DNA of 64,000 nucleotides from Molossus alvarezi (Eukaryota; Chordata; Mammalia; Chiroptera; Molossidae): assembly GCA_037176705.1 (NCBI GenBank), contig CM073899.1, forward strand, positions 8,122,001-8,186,000. The letters are read 5' to 3'. Below, in pieces: positions 11,779 to 23,880 of the stretch. The notes under the pieces were generated by a model, which was not told the DNA's origin, did not search any database, and saw only the letters and a list, made by a program, of their open reading frames with translations. Numbering within the stretch: position 1 is the first letter of the stretch; each line of letters opens with the position of its first letter. The position numbers were made by a program, and so were the translations under genes.

Positions 11779-14155
11779 CTGGTAACATGCACTCGGCCTG
11801 TTCACTTGTTCATTCTTCCTCCATAGCAGCCACCTAGAGCCTGGGGCATACCCTGTGGGCTCCAGTGTGGGCCTGGACATAGCGCCAGCCAAGGGGAAAC
11901 CTGGAACACAGATCTAGCTAGTCAGATGGGGAGAAAGGTTGGACTGGACTAGCCTTGACTTGGCACAGAATCTCTGAACAATGGCGTTGTTTCTGAGTGT
12001 GATGAGGGCAAGAGTGAACTTTTCCCATAGCAGGGCAGACAGAGATGGGACACTGGAAACCCAGGGGACACCTTTGATTTTGCATCTGGTGCACATAAAT
12101 CTTACCACCAGAATTCATCCTCCCTTTTGGGTCTCCTGGAATGTTCTCCTTGCAACACCACTGGAACCCCACTTCCACCCACACGGAACGCCCTCAAAGT
12201 GCCTTGAAAAACCCATTGTTAGCATCCCTCCTCCGCATCTTCAGTGGTGACGCACTTCAGTGACGCCACACAGATAGCTTGAACTGTGCATGGCAAGGTA
12301 CGTTCACACCATGAGGAATGAATAGTAAACGGCACAAATCAAGGTTGTGTTTTTTAGGAAAATCATTTTAACAGCTCAGATTACAATCCATAGAAAACAT
12401 AAAACAATGCAAGCTATTTTCACTTAAAATAAGAGAAAATAGGGCAGTTGTTAATGATAAAAATACTAACTTTGTGAATATATTGAAATCTGTATCAATC
12501 TGGTTCATTTGAGAACAACAAGGCCAGCTTTTCAGAGCTGTTGCAACAAGAACATTACATTACAGACAAATCTGAGCCTACGTATTGGCCATTTGGTAGA
12601 GAGAATCAGTCATAATGTTTGTTTAATAGACAGTGAGGTTTATAAGATAACAATGCTGAATGTAAGTGAATTTTGCCTCATAACTTATCTTAAGAAGTTA
12701 ATTGTTAGCCAGGGTGTTGACCCCATTCCATTCATTTTTATAAGTATAGAAAAAGAAAAGGGGCCAAACCAAGAGGAACAGAGTATTAACTCAGGAAGCC
12801 CACCTGAGCTGCTCTGGTGCCCAGAGAGCCTGCTGAGGCTTCATTAGGTCGACATTCTCGACTCAGTTGTTCTTTACCTGGTTGCACTTAATCTTCAGTC
12901 CTCCTCCCTCTGAAACCCCACCCTCTTTGAGGTTGGGCTTTTACTTTTCCCAAAGCTCTAATCTTTTAATTATGTGATTGTCTTTCTATCTGGCTCCATT
13001 ATGAGTCATCTCTCAGCATAAATGATCAAATACGGCCTCAGAGGCACCCATGAAAAGCAAGAACACCTAGGAAATTCGAAGAGTTAGAGGTGACCCCCCA
13101 GAAACTAGGGCAAAGGTCAGATCTCTCCTTGGGTAAGGTTAATTCTTCACTACAGAAGGCCAAGGACAAAATCTGTCTTTTCAACATTTTAAACCACGCA
13201 CCTAGAATTATAGGTGGCGGATTATCAGTAGCTCGACTTAAAATTATAAAGAGTTGAATTGAATTGAATGAATAAAAGCAGGAAAGAAGGAGTTTTATTT
13301 CTATTAAAATAAATATTTGTCAGCATTGTACTCTAGTTGGCATTATTGTTCCATCGCCTGGTGAATATTTTTTTCTTTTCAGGTATAAAACATAGTAAAG
13401 TCTGTTGCTTTGTGTTGAAAATTTAATCTATTCATTGGTTTTTGCTTCTGCGCCTCAATCTTTGCTTCTTGTTATTCTCCAATTTAGTTATTTTTCTTCA
13501 TTTAAATATTCTGTTAGTAACACACACTTATGAGTTCTTCTCGCCTCAGTCCCATAAAGCAAGCTGTGCCTGTGGTTAATGCGGTTCTAGATGCTCAGGA
13601 GGTTTCAGTACCATCGCCCCTGGCAACACAGCCTTATGCCCCCCATTCTTCAGAAGAGTCAGCTTGCTTTTCTTCCCGGCCTGCACCTCCCCTGAGGGGC
13701 TGGCTGTGGCCTTGCAGGGTAAGCCAGGACCCACAACAGGGTTTCTGCGACTTTCACCTTATATGTGTTGTCATCATTTAAATGACATTAAATGAAATTC
13801 AGCTCTGCCGCCCTGTCATTTGACATACATCTTAACAGCCCAGAGTGTCGGGATGCCAGAAGTAGAAAACACAGATCCCATTAAAAAATGTACTAACAAT
13901 TAGAGTCATGACTATAGCTTAGCCATTCCACCTCTTTTTGTTTTTTTGTGTGTGTGTTTGTTTCTCTGCTAGCAATAACAACAAAAGAAACAAATATCTA
14001 AGCCATATCCCCTGTGCTTATGTAATAACTTAAAAAATGTAAATAGCATTAGCATCTGAAATTACTTTCTGTAGCCAATGTGAGAAACACGTTCATGATT
14101 TTCACCTAGTAGCGTAAAGCAGTTTTCCCTCTAGAAGCTAATCCTGTAGTCATGA
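11101..14155. other. Unassigned intergenic DNA
   Basis: Three kilobases without a supportable gene. It includes a TC microsatellite at 11721-11778 and moderately GC-rich segments at 11400-12260 and 12850-13180 that could be decayed LTR material but that I cannot name. ORFs here (up to 112 codons) show no recognisable domain. Confidence 0.4.
11721..11778. repeat. TC microsatellite
   Basis: Nearly pure TC dinucleotide run with two G interruptions. Confidence 0.95.
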
Positions 14156-14815
14156 CTACGCTGATTTGCCAGTGAGGCAGGACACAGCTGAGTCAGGGAG
14201 AGTCCCGGCCACTGGGGTGAGGAAGTAGAAGCAGACACTGCTGGCTGTTAAGCCCCTAGGTCCTCTCTCCAGAGACCCCACCTCCACCAGATCAAAGGAA
14301 AACAGTTGATGGCAGGAAACCCTGTGGTGGCCAGTGGTTAAAGAAGTCAACAACAGCAAAAATAACCAAAACCAGACCAATCCAAGATGAAGAAGAATTG
14401 GCCCGAGACTGACTCCAAAGCTCATTTTACCGTCATTACAATGAAAACGGACACCAGGACAGCCCCGGGGCTGAGGGGTCAGATGCACGACAATTCCGGA
14501 ATGCATCCCATTAAGAACGGGACACCCCCTTCCAAGAAGAGGTGCAGACAGAACTTGGCGGCACAAAATTCAAAACCTGGAAACGTGAGAAATCCCAAGA
14601 ACTGACTGACCACATGCACGACTCGCCCACGCCACTCTGGGATGTGCGTTCACTCTTCCACGGCAGCGCGTCCTGCCTTTGTCTCCACCGGGATAAAATT
14701 TGCTTTCACTCCCACTCGGAACTCCCGGACATCTTTCCTGCACGAGTCAAGAACCTGGGGGTCCAGCCCCAGGCACAGAACCAGTCTGGTGACACAGGGC
14801 CGAGAGAAGGACCAT
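14156..14815 (+). mobile_element. Possible solo ERV1-type LTR
   Basis: A CpG-containing 0.65-kb block unlike its AT-rich surroundings. In order it has CCAAT-like sequence (GACCAATCC, 14377), a GC-rich stretch, GATAAAATTTGCTTTCAC near 14692, CTCGGAACTCCCGGACATC, CTTTCCTGCAC, and GGTGACACAGGGCC. This reads like the U3-R-U5 of a gammaretrovirus-like LTR. No gag, pol or env homology follows and boundaries are uncertain. Alternative: a different GC-rich relic. Confidence 0.38.
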
Positions 14816-15644
14816 GAATCAGATGTGAGTGTCACGCTCAGAGCAGAGTCCAGCTCACCAGTAAGAACTCTGCAAAGGCATCATGTCTGTGGTATGTGCC
14901 CATGTACTCAGCACCCCCAATTCCCATCTACATTCTGGGAAATGGGGACAGAAATTTGGTGCCTTACCTTTTGGTACCAGCAGAAAGGGAATCCAGTCTA
15001 AATTACAGAAAGAACTGCGTGCGACTCTGGATCAGCCATGCAGTACCCCCAAGAACAGGTTGCATCAGAGACTGCACCGCCGTCCAGGAGTCGGCAGCCT
15101 GCAGAAACCGAGGAGAGCTGGTCAGCAAGGGTGCAAACAGCCAATAGCAAAGTCAGATGTAAGACCAGACTATAATTTGTGCCCGTTTTTAACTTACATC
15201 AAAGGTACAACAGGGCAAGCAACATCAAGCTGCAACAGGGACATAGAGCTAAAGAGAGAACAGAAAATGAATACCTGTTCTAAGAACTGCAGGCATTCCT
15301 GAAACCATAGAGTCATGCAAAGCATCAAGAAAACAGAAGGAAGAAGATAATAGTATTCTTTATTGTTATCATATTATTATGTAAGAAAAATAGAATCTCT
15401 AGTGAATTATTTTTATCACAATCATTTTGTCAGATGGAGCTGTATGAACTTTCCTTCTTATTCTTCTCCTTCTTATTGGTATTCAGCACACAATGCTTCT
15501 TGAGGAATATACAATTTCTCTACACAACAGACTTACATCAGTTGAATTTTTTGAAAGAGCATTATGTAACATGAAAGCATTTTTTAAACATCTAAAGTAA
15601 ATATTTCACCGATAACATAATTATTTAACTATACCATCCAAGTG
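14816..15644. other. Unassigned DNA downstream of the LTR-like block
   Basis: Contains overlapping 80-140 codon ORFs on the plus strand (14883-15302 the longest) with no recognisable domain; the last third is AT-rich. It may be residual retroviral leader or flank, but nothing identifies it. Confidence 0.35.
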
Positions 15645-15770
15645 AGGCTAATATTGAGTGAGAGTCAGAATCTCATCTACACCCCAGCTCCATCATAATT
15701 AGTTGTTAAGTTACGAGATTTCTGTGAATCTTGGAACATTAGTGATTAAATTACTATGTACATAAAGCTC
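15645..15770 (+). mobile_element. Possible MIR SINE fragment
   Basis: GAATCTCATCTACACCCCAGCTCCATCA followed by GTTAAGTTACGAGATTTCTGTG resembles the MIR core. Weak and short. Confidence 0.35.
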
Positions 15771-16984
15771 GTATAAAAATAGTCCAGTAAATGAAACATA
15801 TTATTATAAATATTTTTAAATAACTAATATACAGCAAAGAAAGATATTTTTTTAAATGTTAAGCTGCATATACTTGAGAAATTGGTATATTGTAATCTGC
15901 ATTTAAAAAAGATATTTACTCCCTAAAAAACTAGTTTTTCCAGTTTATTTACTTTTATACATATTAATAACTATAGTTAAGACTTAACTCCACCAGCATA
16001 CTAAAGTACAAAATCTCAGTGTAGTGATTACAGCTCTTTGCTTACTGTTTGCAAAAATATTTTTTTCTACTTACTTTCAACTTATTTAAGTTTGTATATT
16101 CAACCAACATCTTCTATAGACTGCATATAGTTTAATCATTTGCTTGTCTGTCTTTTGACTAAGGTGCTTAGTCCATTTACATTGATTTTAATTTCCAATA
16201 TGATAGGATTTACATCTACATTTTGATAACTTTCTGTGTGTTTTAAGTTTTCTTGTTTTTCTAGTTGTCCATTAGTCTCTTCATTTTTGTTAAAGAGATA
16301 TTTTCAAATTTAGTTTCAATAGTGTTTTAAAAATATTTTTAGCTATTTTCTTAGTGATTACAATTGATATTATAACATAAAACAATTAAGACTAATTCAA
16401 GTCATTTTTAATTTTACTTAAAAACTGACATTATATCTCAGTATATCTCTTTTGCTACCTTTGCTTTTGTGTTATTTCCCCACAAATTATACTTCCATTC
16501 ATTACAAGTTTATCAACACAGTTTTCTAATGATTGCTTTGTGCATTTTATTTATTTTTTAGTTATATAGAGGAAGAAAATAATTACAAACAAATGTACAT
16601 ATGCTTTTAAATATATTTATCAATATAATTATTTTATTGGTGGTCTTTATTTTTTCATGTGAATTTGCCTTGTTGTCTAGTATCTTTTTATTTCAGACTG
16701 AAGTACACACTTTCCTTTTTTTTTTTTTTTCCTAGAAAATTATAGGTCTGCTCATTGGGAATTCTCTGGTTTTGTTCATCTTGCAATTCTTAATGTACTG
16801 CTCAATTTTTGAAGCATTATATGTGGATATGGCATTATTAGTCAACATTATTTGTTATTAGTTGACATTGTTTTCTTTCAAGAGTTGGAACATGTTATCT
16901 TTCTGCCTTATAGCCTTCGTGGTTTCTAATAAGTTAGCTGTTAATATTAGTGAGTATCCATTTTATCTATTTTTTTTATTTTTT

Positions 16985-17193
16985 TAAATATGTTTTTATT
17001 GTTTTTAGAGAGAGAAAGGAAGGGAGAGGGAGAGAGAGAAACATCCATGAGAGAGAAACATCTATGGGCTGCCTCTTGCATGCCCCCTACTGGGGATAAA
17101 GCCCACAACCTGGGCATGTACACTTCCTGGGAATCGAACCACATGGGAGTGCATGGGAGGATACTCAACCAACTGAGCCTCACCGGCCAGGGC
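16985..17193 (-). mobile_element. Ves SINE (TTTTATTG-tail type)
   Basis: Minus-strand copy ending in GCCCTGGCCGGTGAGGC at 17193 and starting in the antisense tail TTTTTATTGTTTTTAGAGAG. Inserted in the HAL1 relic. Confidence 0.9.
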
Positions 17194-17644
17194 GAGGATC
17201 TCCTTTGCATGGTAAAATACTCTCTTTTGCGTTGGCTTTTACCAGTTTGATTCTGATATATGTTTGTGTGTGTCTGTTTAAATATGCACTAGAGCTGACT
17301 AAGCTTCTGGTGTGTAGATTAATGTTTTTCTTCAACTTTGGAAAGTTTGTGATTATTATGTCTTCAAATATTCTTTTAGTGCCGCCTTTCCTCTTTTTCT
17401 GGAATTTTACATTATGTACCGCTTAGTATACTCATGGTATCCTGCAGGTCTCTGAGGCTTTGTTCATTGTTCTTTGTTTTCTGTCTGTTCTCTAGACTAG
17501 ATAATCTCAATCAATCTATGTTCAAATTAGCTGATTCGTTCTTCTTCTTTCTTTAATCTGCTCTTAATCTTTTCTAGTGATTTTTTTAAATTTCAGTTAT
17601 TGTTCGGCATCAGACTGTTTATTAAATTTAAAAATATATTTATA

Positions 17645-18149
17645 GCCCTGGCCGGTTTGGCTCAGCGGTTAGAGCATCGGCCTGCGGTCCAGAGAGACCT
17701 GGGTTCAGTTCCTGCTAAGGGCAGGTACCTCTGTTGCAGTTTGTCCCCGGCCCTGGTTGGTTGTGCAGGTGGCGACCACTCAATGTGTCCCTTTCACATC
17801 GATGTTTCTCTCTTTCCTCTCTTTCCCTCCCACTCTACCTGAACAAAAAATGGAAAAAGGGCCCTGGCCGGTTTGGCTCAGCGGTTGGAGCGTCGGCCTG
17901 CGGTACAGAGAGACCCGGGTTCGGTTCCCGCTAAGGGCACGTACCTCGGCTGCAGTTTGTCCCCGGCCCTGGTTGGTCGTGCAGGTGGCAACCACTCGAT
18001 GTGTCCCTTCACGTCGATGTTTCTCTCTCTCTCTCATTTCCGCTCTCTCCCTCCTGCTCTATCTGAACAAAAAATGGAAAAATGTCCTCGGGTGAGGATT
18101 AAAAAAAAAAAAAAAATGGAAAAAGGTCCTCGGGTGAGCATGATAAAAA
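17645..18149 (+). mobile_element. Ves SINE (hairpin-tail type) split by another Ves
   Basis: Body 17645-17860 with A-box and B-box words; the tail resumes at 18127 (TCCTCGGGTGAGCATGAT plus A-run). The interruption is a second Ves at 17861-18110. The host tail was cut within its TGGAAAAAGG stretch. Confidence 0.92.
17861..18110 (+). mobile_element. Ves SINE nested in another Ves
   Basis: Complete hairpin-tail Ves: A-box words at 17874-17889, B-box GGTTCGGTTCC at 17918-17928, 3' end TCCTCGGGTGAGGATT and a long A-run. Flanked by a perfect 16-bp duplication AAAAAATGGAAAAAGG at 17845-17860 and 18111-18126. It is close to the family consensus, so young. Confidence 0.95.
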
Positions 18150-19082
18150 ATTATATATATATTTATATCTCTTTATTGATACTTTATTTGATGAAACATT
18201 ATTCTCGTACATTCCTCTAATTCTTTATATGTGGTTTTCCTTTCTTCTTTGAACACAACTGTAATAACTGATTCAAAGTATTGACTAGTACCTACAATGT
18301 CTAGGTTTCCTCAGAAACATTTCCAGTTGATCACTTTTTGTTTTCCTGTTCGTAGGTCATACTTTTCTATTTCTTCAAGTGTTTAATTTATTTTTATTGT
18401 TGTTGAAACTGAGCACATTAAATAATACAATGTGTTAATGAAAATCATACCCCCACCCCAACCCCAGGGACTGTTGCTATCCCTGCTGTTTTTTGCTGTT
18501 GTCATTATTCTTGGGATTGTTGTTGTTGTGACATTATGGAACTATTTTTTTTAAAGTCTGCATCCTTTCTAATATGTGTGGTTATTGAATTATCTGCCCA
18601 GTTAGCTTAGTAATTACATAACGATTACACAATAATTTCTATAAATGCTTTGAATAATCATGTCTCCCAGCTTTTGCCAAGTGGTTCTGTTGGGTACATT
18701 TTTCAATACTCTGGCAGTGAGTTTACAGTTACGCATCAGCCTTTGCTTTCTACTTGCTCAGGGCAGTCCTAGGTATGTTCAGGGCATACACACAGCTCTG
18801 CACCTGCACATGCCATTCCACATTCCCAGAAATGTATCAGACCTACTCAGGGCCCTCTGGGAGCATCTTTATTCCCAGTTTTTCTTGTAAGAATTCTGGC
18901 CAGCCCTTTGGTAGCTACAGCTGGTATGGCCACCTCAGGCAGCAGTGATGTTTGTCTTTCACACTGGCTTTATCTTTGCATGAAAAACAGAAATCCTATT
19001 ATGAGAAAGACATAAATCCAAATTTTATTCTAAATGTTTCCATTTTCTATTTAAATATTTGTGGTTCTCTATACACATTATT

Positions 19083-22000
19083 TGCTTTACTTTTTATAAA
19101 TTAAATTTTTTAAAAAATTACAGTTGACTTTCAATATAATTTTACATAATTTTCAGGTGTATAGCATAATGATTGCACATTTACATAATTTGTGAAGGGA
19201 TCATTATGATAAGTTTAAATCCCTTCTCACATTATGTATAGTTATTGCAATATTACTAGCTATAATCTCTATGCTGTACTTTATATCCTCATAACTGGTT
19301 TAAAATTTCCCATTTTTATATCTTAATCCTTTTGCACCCAACTCCTCAAGCCCCACCCATCTGGCAACCATCAGATTATTCTCTGTATTTATGAGTCTGT
19401 TTCAGTTTTATTTATTTATTTTGTTCTTTAGATCACACATATAAGTGATATCATATGGTATTTGTTTTTCCCTGTTTGACTGATTTCATTCAGCATAATA
19501 TCCCATAGGTCTATCCATGTTGTCACAATGTTTACGATTTCATTTTTTTTAAGGTTGATTAATGTCCTATTGTACCACTTCCTCTTTATCCAGTTGTCTA
19601 TTGGTGGGCATTTATGTTGCTTCCATATCTTGACTATTGTAAATAATGCTGCAATGAACATGGAGGTGCATATGTTTATTTGAAGTAATGTTTTGGTTTT
19701 CTTCTGATAATTACCCAGAAGTAGAATTGCTGGATCATAAGGCAGTTTTTTCAATTTATAATTTTTGGAGGAACTTCCATAGTGTTTTCCATAGTGGCTG
19801 CACCAATTTGCAATCCCGTTTTTCCCATCCTCGCCAACACTTTGTGTTTGCTTATTTATTGAGAATAGCCATTCTGACAGGTATAAGGTGATAACTCCTT
19901 GAAGTATTAATTTGCACTTCTCTGATGATTAATAACATTGAGTATCTTTGCATATGTCTGTTGGCCATATCTATGTCCTCTTTGGATAAATATCTTATCA
20001 GATTTTCTACCAAAAGTTAATTGGATTGTTTGTTTTACTTTACGTTAAGTTGTATAACTTCTTAATAAATTTGGGACATTAATCTCTTATTTGAAGTATC
20101 GTTGGCATATATCTTCTCTCCTCCCGCAGGTTGTCTTTTCATTTTGTTGATGGTTTCCTTCACTGTGCAAAAACATTTTAGTTTAATGTAGCGCCTGTGG
20201 TTTATTTTTTCTTTTGTTTTTCTTAGCCGAAGAAGATATAAAACACACAATATTATAAAGAGCAATGTTAGAGAGTTTACTGCTATGTTTTCTTCTAGGA
20301 GTTTTATGGTTTTGAGTCTTATGTTCAAGTTTCTAATCCATTTTCAGTTTATTCTTGTATGTGGTGTTAAAAAGTAGTCTAGTGTTATTTTTTTTGCAAG
20401 TATCTGTGCTGTTTTCCCAATACCATTCATTGGACTCTCTTTACCCCATTGCATTTTCTTGCTTCATTTGTCATTAATTAATTGATTAGATAGGTATGGG
20501 TATGTTTCAGGACTCTCTATTCTGTTCCATTGACCTATGTGTTTGTTTTTATGCCAGCATCATGCTGTTTTGATTACTATAGACTTGTAGTATAGTTTGT
20601 TATCAGGTAGCACAATACTTCCAACTGTTTTCTTATTTTTCAATATAGTTGTGTCTACTTGGGGTCTTTTGTGGTTCCACATAAATTTTAGATTATTTGT
20701 TCTAGTTCTGTCACAAATACTATTGGTATTTTGATAAGAATTGCATTAAATTGACATATTGTTATGTAGTATGGCTATTTTAACATTTTAACAATGTTAA
20801 GTCTTTCTATCAATAAGTGCAGTATGTGCTTTCATTTATTTTTCATTCCCACTTGATCAGGGTGTGTTATATTTTGAATGTTTTGCTTAACTCAGTCTGA
20901 TAATATTTTGTTGCAGATTTTGCATCTATGGATATTGGCCTATAATTTTTTTCTAACATCTTTTTTCTATTTTGAAATCAGGGTAATGCTGGCCTCATAG
21001 AATGACCTTGGGAGCTTTTCCACCTCTTGAAGTTTTGGCAGAGTTTGAGTGGATAGGTGATACTTCTTCTTGACACTGGTAAATTTTACCTATGAAGCTA
21101 TACAGTGCAGGATTTTTGTCTTTGGGAGGTTCTTTGATTAGTGATTCAATTTTGTTAATAGTAATCAGTCTGTTTCTTCTTGAATCAGTTTTGTAGATTG
21201 CATGTTTCTAAAATTTACCCATTCCTTCCAAATTGTTCTATTTGTTGACATATAGTTACTCATAGTATTTTTTAAATATCCCTTTGTATTTCTGTGCTTT
21301 CAGTGTTCATTTTTTCTTTTAGGTCCTTTATTGTTTTCTTGGTGAGTCAGGTTAAAGTTTTCTAATTTTTTTTTACCTTTTCTAATAATCATCTTTTGGT
21401 TTTAATGATTTTTGTGTTGTTTTGTACAATCTATTTCTTTTCATTCCACTCTGACCTTCATTATTTCTTTCCTTCTAGGGTTTTATTTGTTGTTCTTTTT
21501 CTAGTTTCTTTAGGTGTAAGGTTTGATTGATTACTTGAGATTTATGTTGTTTCTTGGGATACTCTTGATTTGCTATAAATTTCTCACTAGGACTGCTTTC
21601 ACAGTGTTTCTTAGATTTGGGGTTGCTGTGTTTTTATTTTCATTTGTCTCAAGGTATCAATTTTTTCTTTGATCTTGTTGTTAACCTATTCCTTGTATAA
21701 TAGCATGTTATTTATCTTTCATGTGTTTCTGAGTCTTTCTGGGTTTTTTCCTTCTTATAATTGATTTCTAATTTTATACCATTGTAGTGAGCATAAATGC
21801 ACAATATAATTTCAGTATTAAGTTTATTGAGACTTGTTGTTTGGTCTAATGTGGCCTATTCTGAAAAATGTTTCATGTGTACTTATAAAGAATGTATATT
21901 CTGTTGCTTTGGGGTAAAATGCACTAAAAATACCAATTAAATCCATCAGGGTAAGAACTTGCCAATGAATGCATCTATGCATAGGCCCTTTAAGAGAATG

Positions 22001-22400
22001 TTTGGTTTTCCAGCAGCCTCTGTCTTACCTGGATGGATGAAATGTCCGCTGATTTTCACAGCCAGATGTGGACCTCCTCTTCTTGGCACTGGTACTCTGA
22101 GTTGGGGTGCCTGATGTGTGGCTGAAAACCCTCTCTGCTCAGAGGATACTTCTGCATCAGGGATATCTCTTCTCATTCTCAACCATCACATGTGGGTGTG
22201 GGCCAGACTGTTTGGCTTCTGCTCCCTTCCTACCATTCTCCACATGGCTTCTTCTTTATATTTTTAGTTACAGGAGCTCTGTTCAGCTAGTCATCAGATG
22301 TTTCTCAAGGATGACTGTTCTATAATTTATTTGTAAATGTGATGTGGTCATGGGAGGAGCTGAGCACAGCATTTACTTACTCCACCATCTTGACTGGAAC
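19083..22400 (-). mobile_element. Old L1 with 5'UTR but no ORF1
   Basis: Minus-strand L1. Its 3'UTR lies at 19083-19430 (antisense CACATATAAGTGATATCATATG), the ORF2 C-terminal end at 19428-19754, the RT at 19755-20850, the connection/endonuclease part at 20855-21960 and the 5'UTR at 21965-22400, ending in AGATGGTGGAGTAAGTAAATG read on the minus strand. Compared with 244-1505 about 0.7 kb of RT is missing near 20850, and ORF1 with the start of ORF2 is missing near 21960. All frames are broken. Confidence 0.8.
19428..19754 (-). pseudogene. L1 ORF2 C-terminal remnant
   Basis: A 108-codon open stretch reading LPYDPAILLLGNY, NICTSMFIAALFTIVKIWKQ and HMISLIC, the usual end of L1 ORF2p. It matches 40921-41272 in L1-B residue by residue with many substitutions. 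The rest of ORF2 upstream has stops. It is a relic of the L1 at 19083-22400. Confidence 0.8.
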
Positions 22401-22437
22401 TCTGCACTGTTTTATGTTTGTTTGTTTTATTGTTTTA

Positions 22438-22632
22438 TAATGTTTTTATTGATTCTAGAGTGAGGGAGAGATAGAAACATCAATGAGAGAGAAATATTGA
22501 TTGGCTGCCTCCTGCACATCCCCTAGTGGGAATTGAGCCAACAATCCAGGCATGTGCCCTGATGGGGAATCAAACCCATTACCTCTTGGTGCATGGGATG
22601 ATGCTAAACCATCGGAGCCACACTGGCCGGGC
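22438..22632 (-). mobile_element. Ves SINE (TTTTATTG-tail type)
   Basis: Minus-strand copy with antisense tail TTTTTATTGATTCTAGAGTG at 22443 and head GCCCGGCCAGTGTGGC at 22632. It sits just outside the 5' end of the L1 at 19083-22400. Confidence 0.9.
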
Positions 22633-23574
22633 TTGGCACTGGTATTTTTGACAAATGCCTTTAGGACAGGGCTAGTCACATAAAGGGAGCTCTGACATGG
22701 GTCAAATGAGAGTTAAGTCCTGAGATTTTTCTGGGTTGTCACTTTTGAGGAGCTATATTTTGTATTCTCCCATGGTTGCTTGGCTGTTGATTTTCATAGT
22801 TTCTGTGGCTGTATATCTGCTGGTTTTCAAATTTGCTGTGAAACTAAGGTGTGACTGAATGGGAGTAAATCATGTAAAGCTTGCTGTTCTTATCAAGACT
22901 TAGTAATTTTTCTTGACAAGATACTACTTGCATTGTTTCATACCTTTGGATAATCTCAAGATTTTTGAAAGAGTTGAATTTGACAATTCTCAATGATGGT
23001 TTTTTTCAGTAGGGGAGGATGAGTTTCTGAAGGTCTTTACTCTGAAATTCCGGATTTTTTTTTTTCCTTTATGGCTCTCTTTCTCAATCTCAAACAAGTC
23101 TTTCATCACTTTCCCTCTCTCCTTATACTTCTTCCATACCCTCCTATTACCACACCCCACTTTGTTATGGATGCTTTAATACAGTGGATGGGATATTTTC
23201 TTCTATTTTCTCAAAACTTCATCTCAAGCAAATCTGTCATTATTCTCTGAGCATGTTGACTTCCTCTAGTTTCTCAAATACTTTGAACCCTTTTTCTGCT
23301 GTAGGTCCTTTATGTGCCGTTCCCTCTGTTTACTGTGCTTAAACTGTAGGTCTCAGGACTGTCAAAATAACTGTGCCACATAATTTTACCCATTATTGAT
23401 TCCACAATATGCATATATGCATTTTCTCAAACAGTTATTTCATTTGTTTTAAAATAAATACACACACATAAATATTTATATAGTACTTCACTGATTTTTT
23501 TTTCAACTTAAGTTGATGACCTTACTAAAAAATATGATTGAAAAGCAAGGTTTTAGGCAGCTCTATCATTCTAT
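22633..23574. other. Unassigned intergenic DNA
   Basis: No gene or named repeat recognised. 23050-23350 is T/C-rich and contains weak L2-like wording that I could not confirm. Confidence 0.4.
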
Positions 23575-23765
23575 AATTGGGTGATAAGGAGTAAATTGAT
23601 TTGTCTCCCTAAACCTCAGTTTATAGATACATAAAATTATAGTAATAATTATACTTACCTAGATTGATATTCTTTGTGAGCAAATGGCATAATAAATGTG
23701 TACTTCTTAGATGAAAGCCTGACATTGTGCCTAGTAAATAAAGTTAGCTCTTATTTTTATCACTA
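23575..23765 (+). mobile_element. MIR SINE, decayed
   Basis: Plus-strand MIR core: CTAAACCTCAGTTTATAGATACATAAAATTATAGTAATAATTATACTTACC, then AAAGCCTGACATTGTGCCTAGTAAATAAAGTTAGC. The order fits MIR; diverged. Confidence 0.68.
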
Positions 23766-23880
23766 GTTTAAAAATAAAATAGTTATAATAAGAAAAGGTA
23801 AAGTTGAAATAACCATTTTAAGAAACTATGTCAAGAGAATTCATCATCATAAAAATATTTATTATTAAGAGTATAGTTAA

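Larger units (their letters stand above)
16110..18960 (-). mobile_element. Old half-L1 (HAL1) relic carrying three SINEs
   Basis: Read on the minus strand this has ORF1-type L1 sequence (antisense words TTCTGGAATTTTACATTATG, CAGGTCTCTGAGGCTTTGTTC, TCTAGACTAGATAATCTCAATC) followed 3'-ward by a 3'UTR-like part (16110-16960) with no ORF2 between. That order is what I know from HAL1, a non-autonomous L1 derivative with ORF1 only. All frames are destroyed. Ves SINEs at 16985, 17645 and 17861 interrupt it. The 5' end near 18960 is approximate. Confidence 0.55.

Noticed and set aside
12247..12262. Two TGACG motifs resembling CREB/ATF sites
   Set aside because: Short motifs expected by chance; no promoter, CpG island or transcript evidence nearby.
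13530..13781. Possible exon (83-codon ORF followed by a GT-containing context)
   Set aside because: No acceptor or donor pair, no homology and no second exon could be supported.
14156..15302. Cluster of 90-140 codon ORFs on both strands
   Set aside because: Overlapping on opposite strands in a GC-richer, LTR-like block; no domain, splice structure or codon signature supports a gene.
17861..17930. tRNA gene-like A-box and B-box sequences (also at the other Ves heads)
   Set aside because: They belong to SINE heads with a SINE body, A-tail and target duplications; no cloverleaf with a proper anticodon arm was evident.
23050..23350. Possible L2 fragment
   Set aside because: Only a few words resemble L2; not enough to call without a library search.
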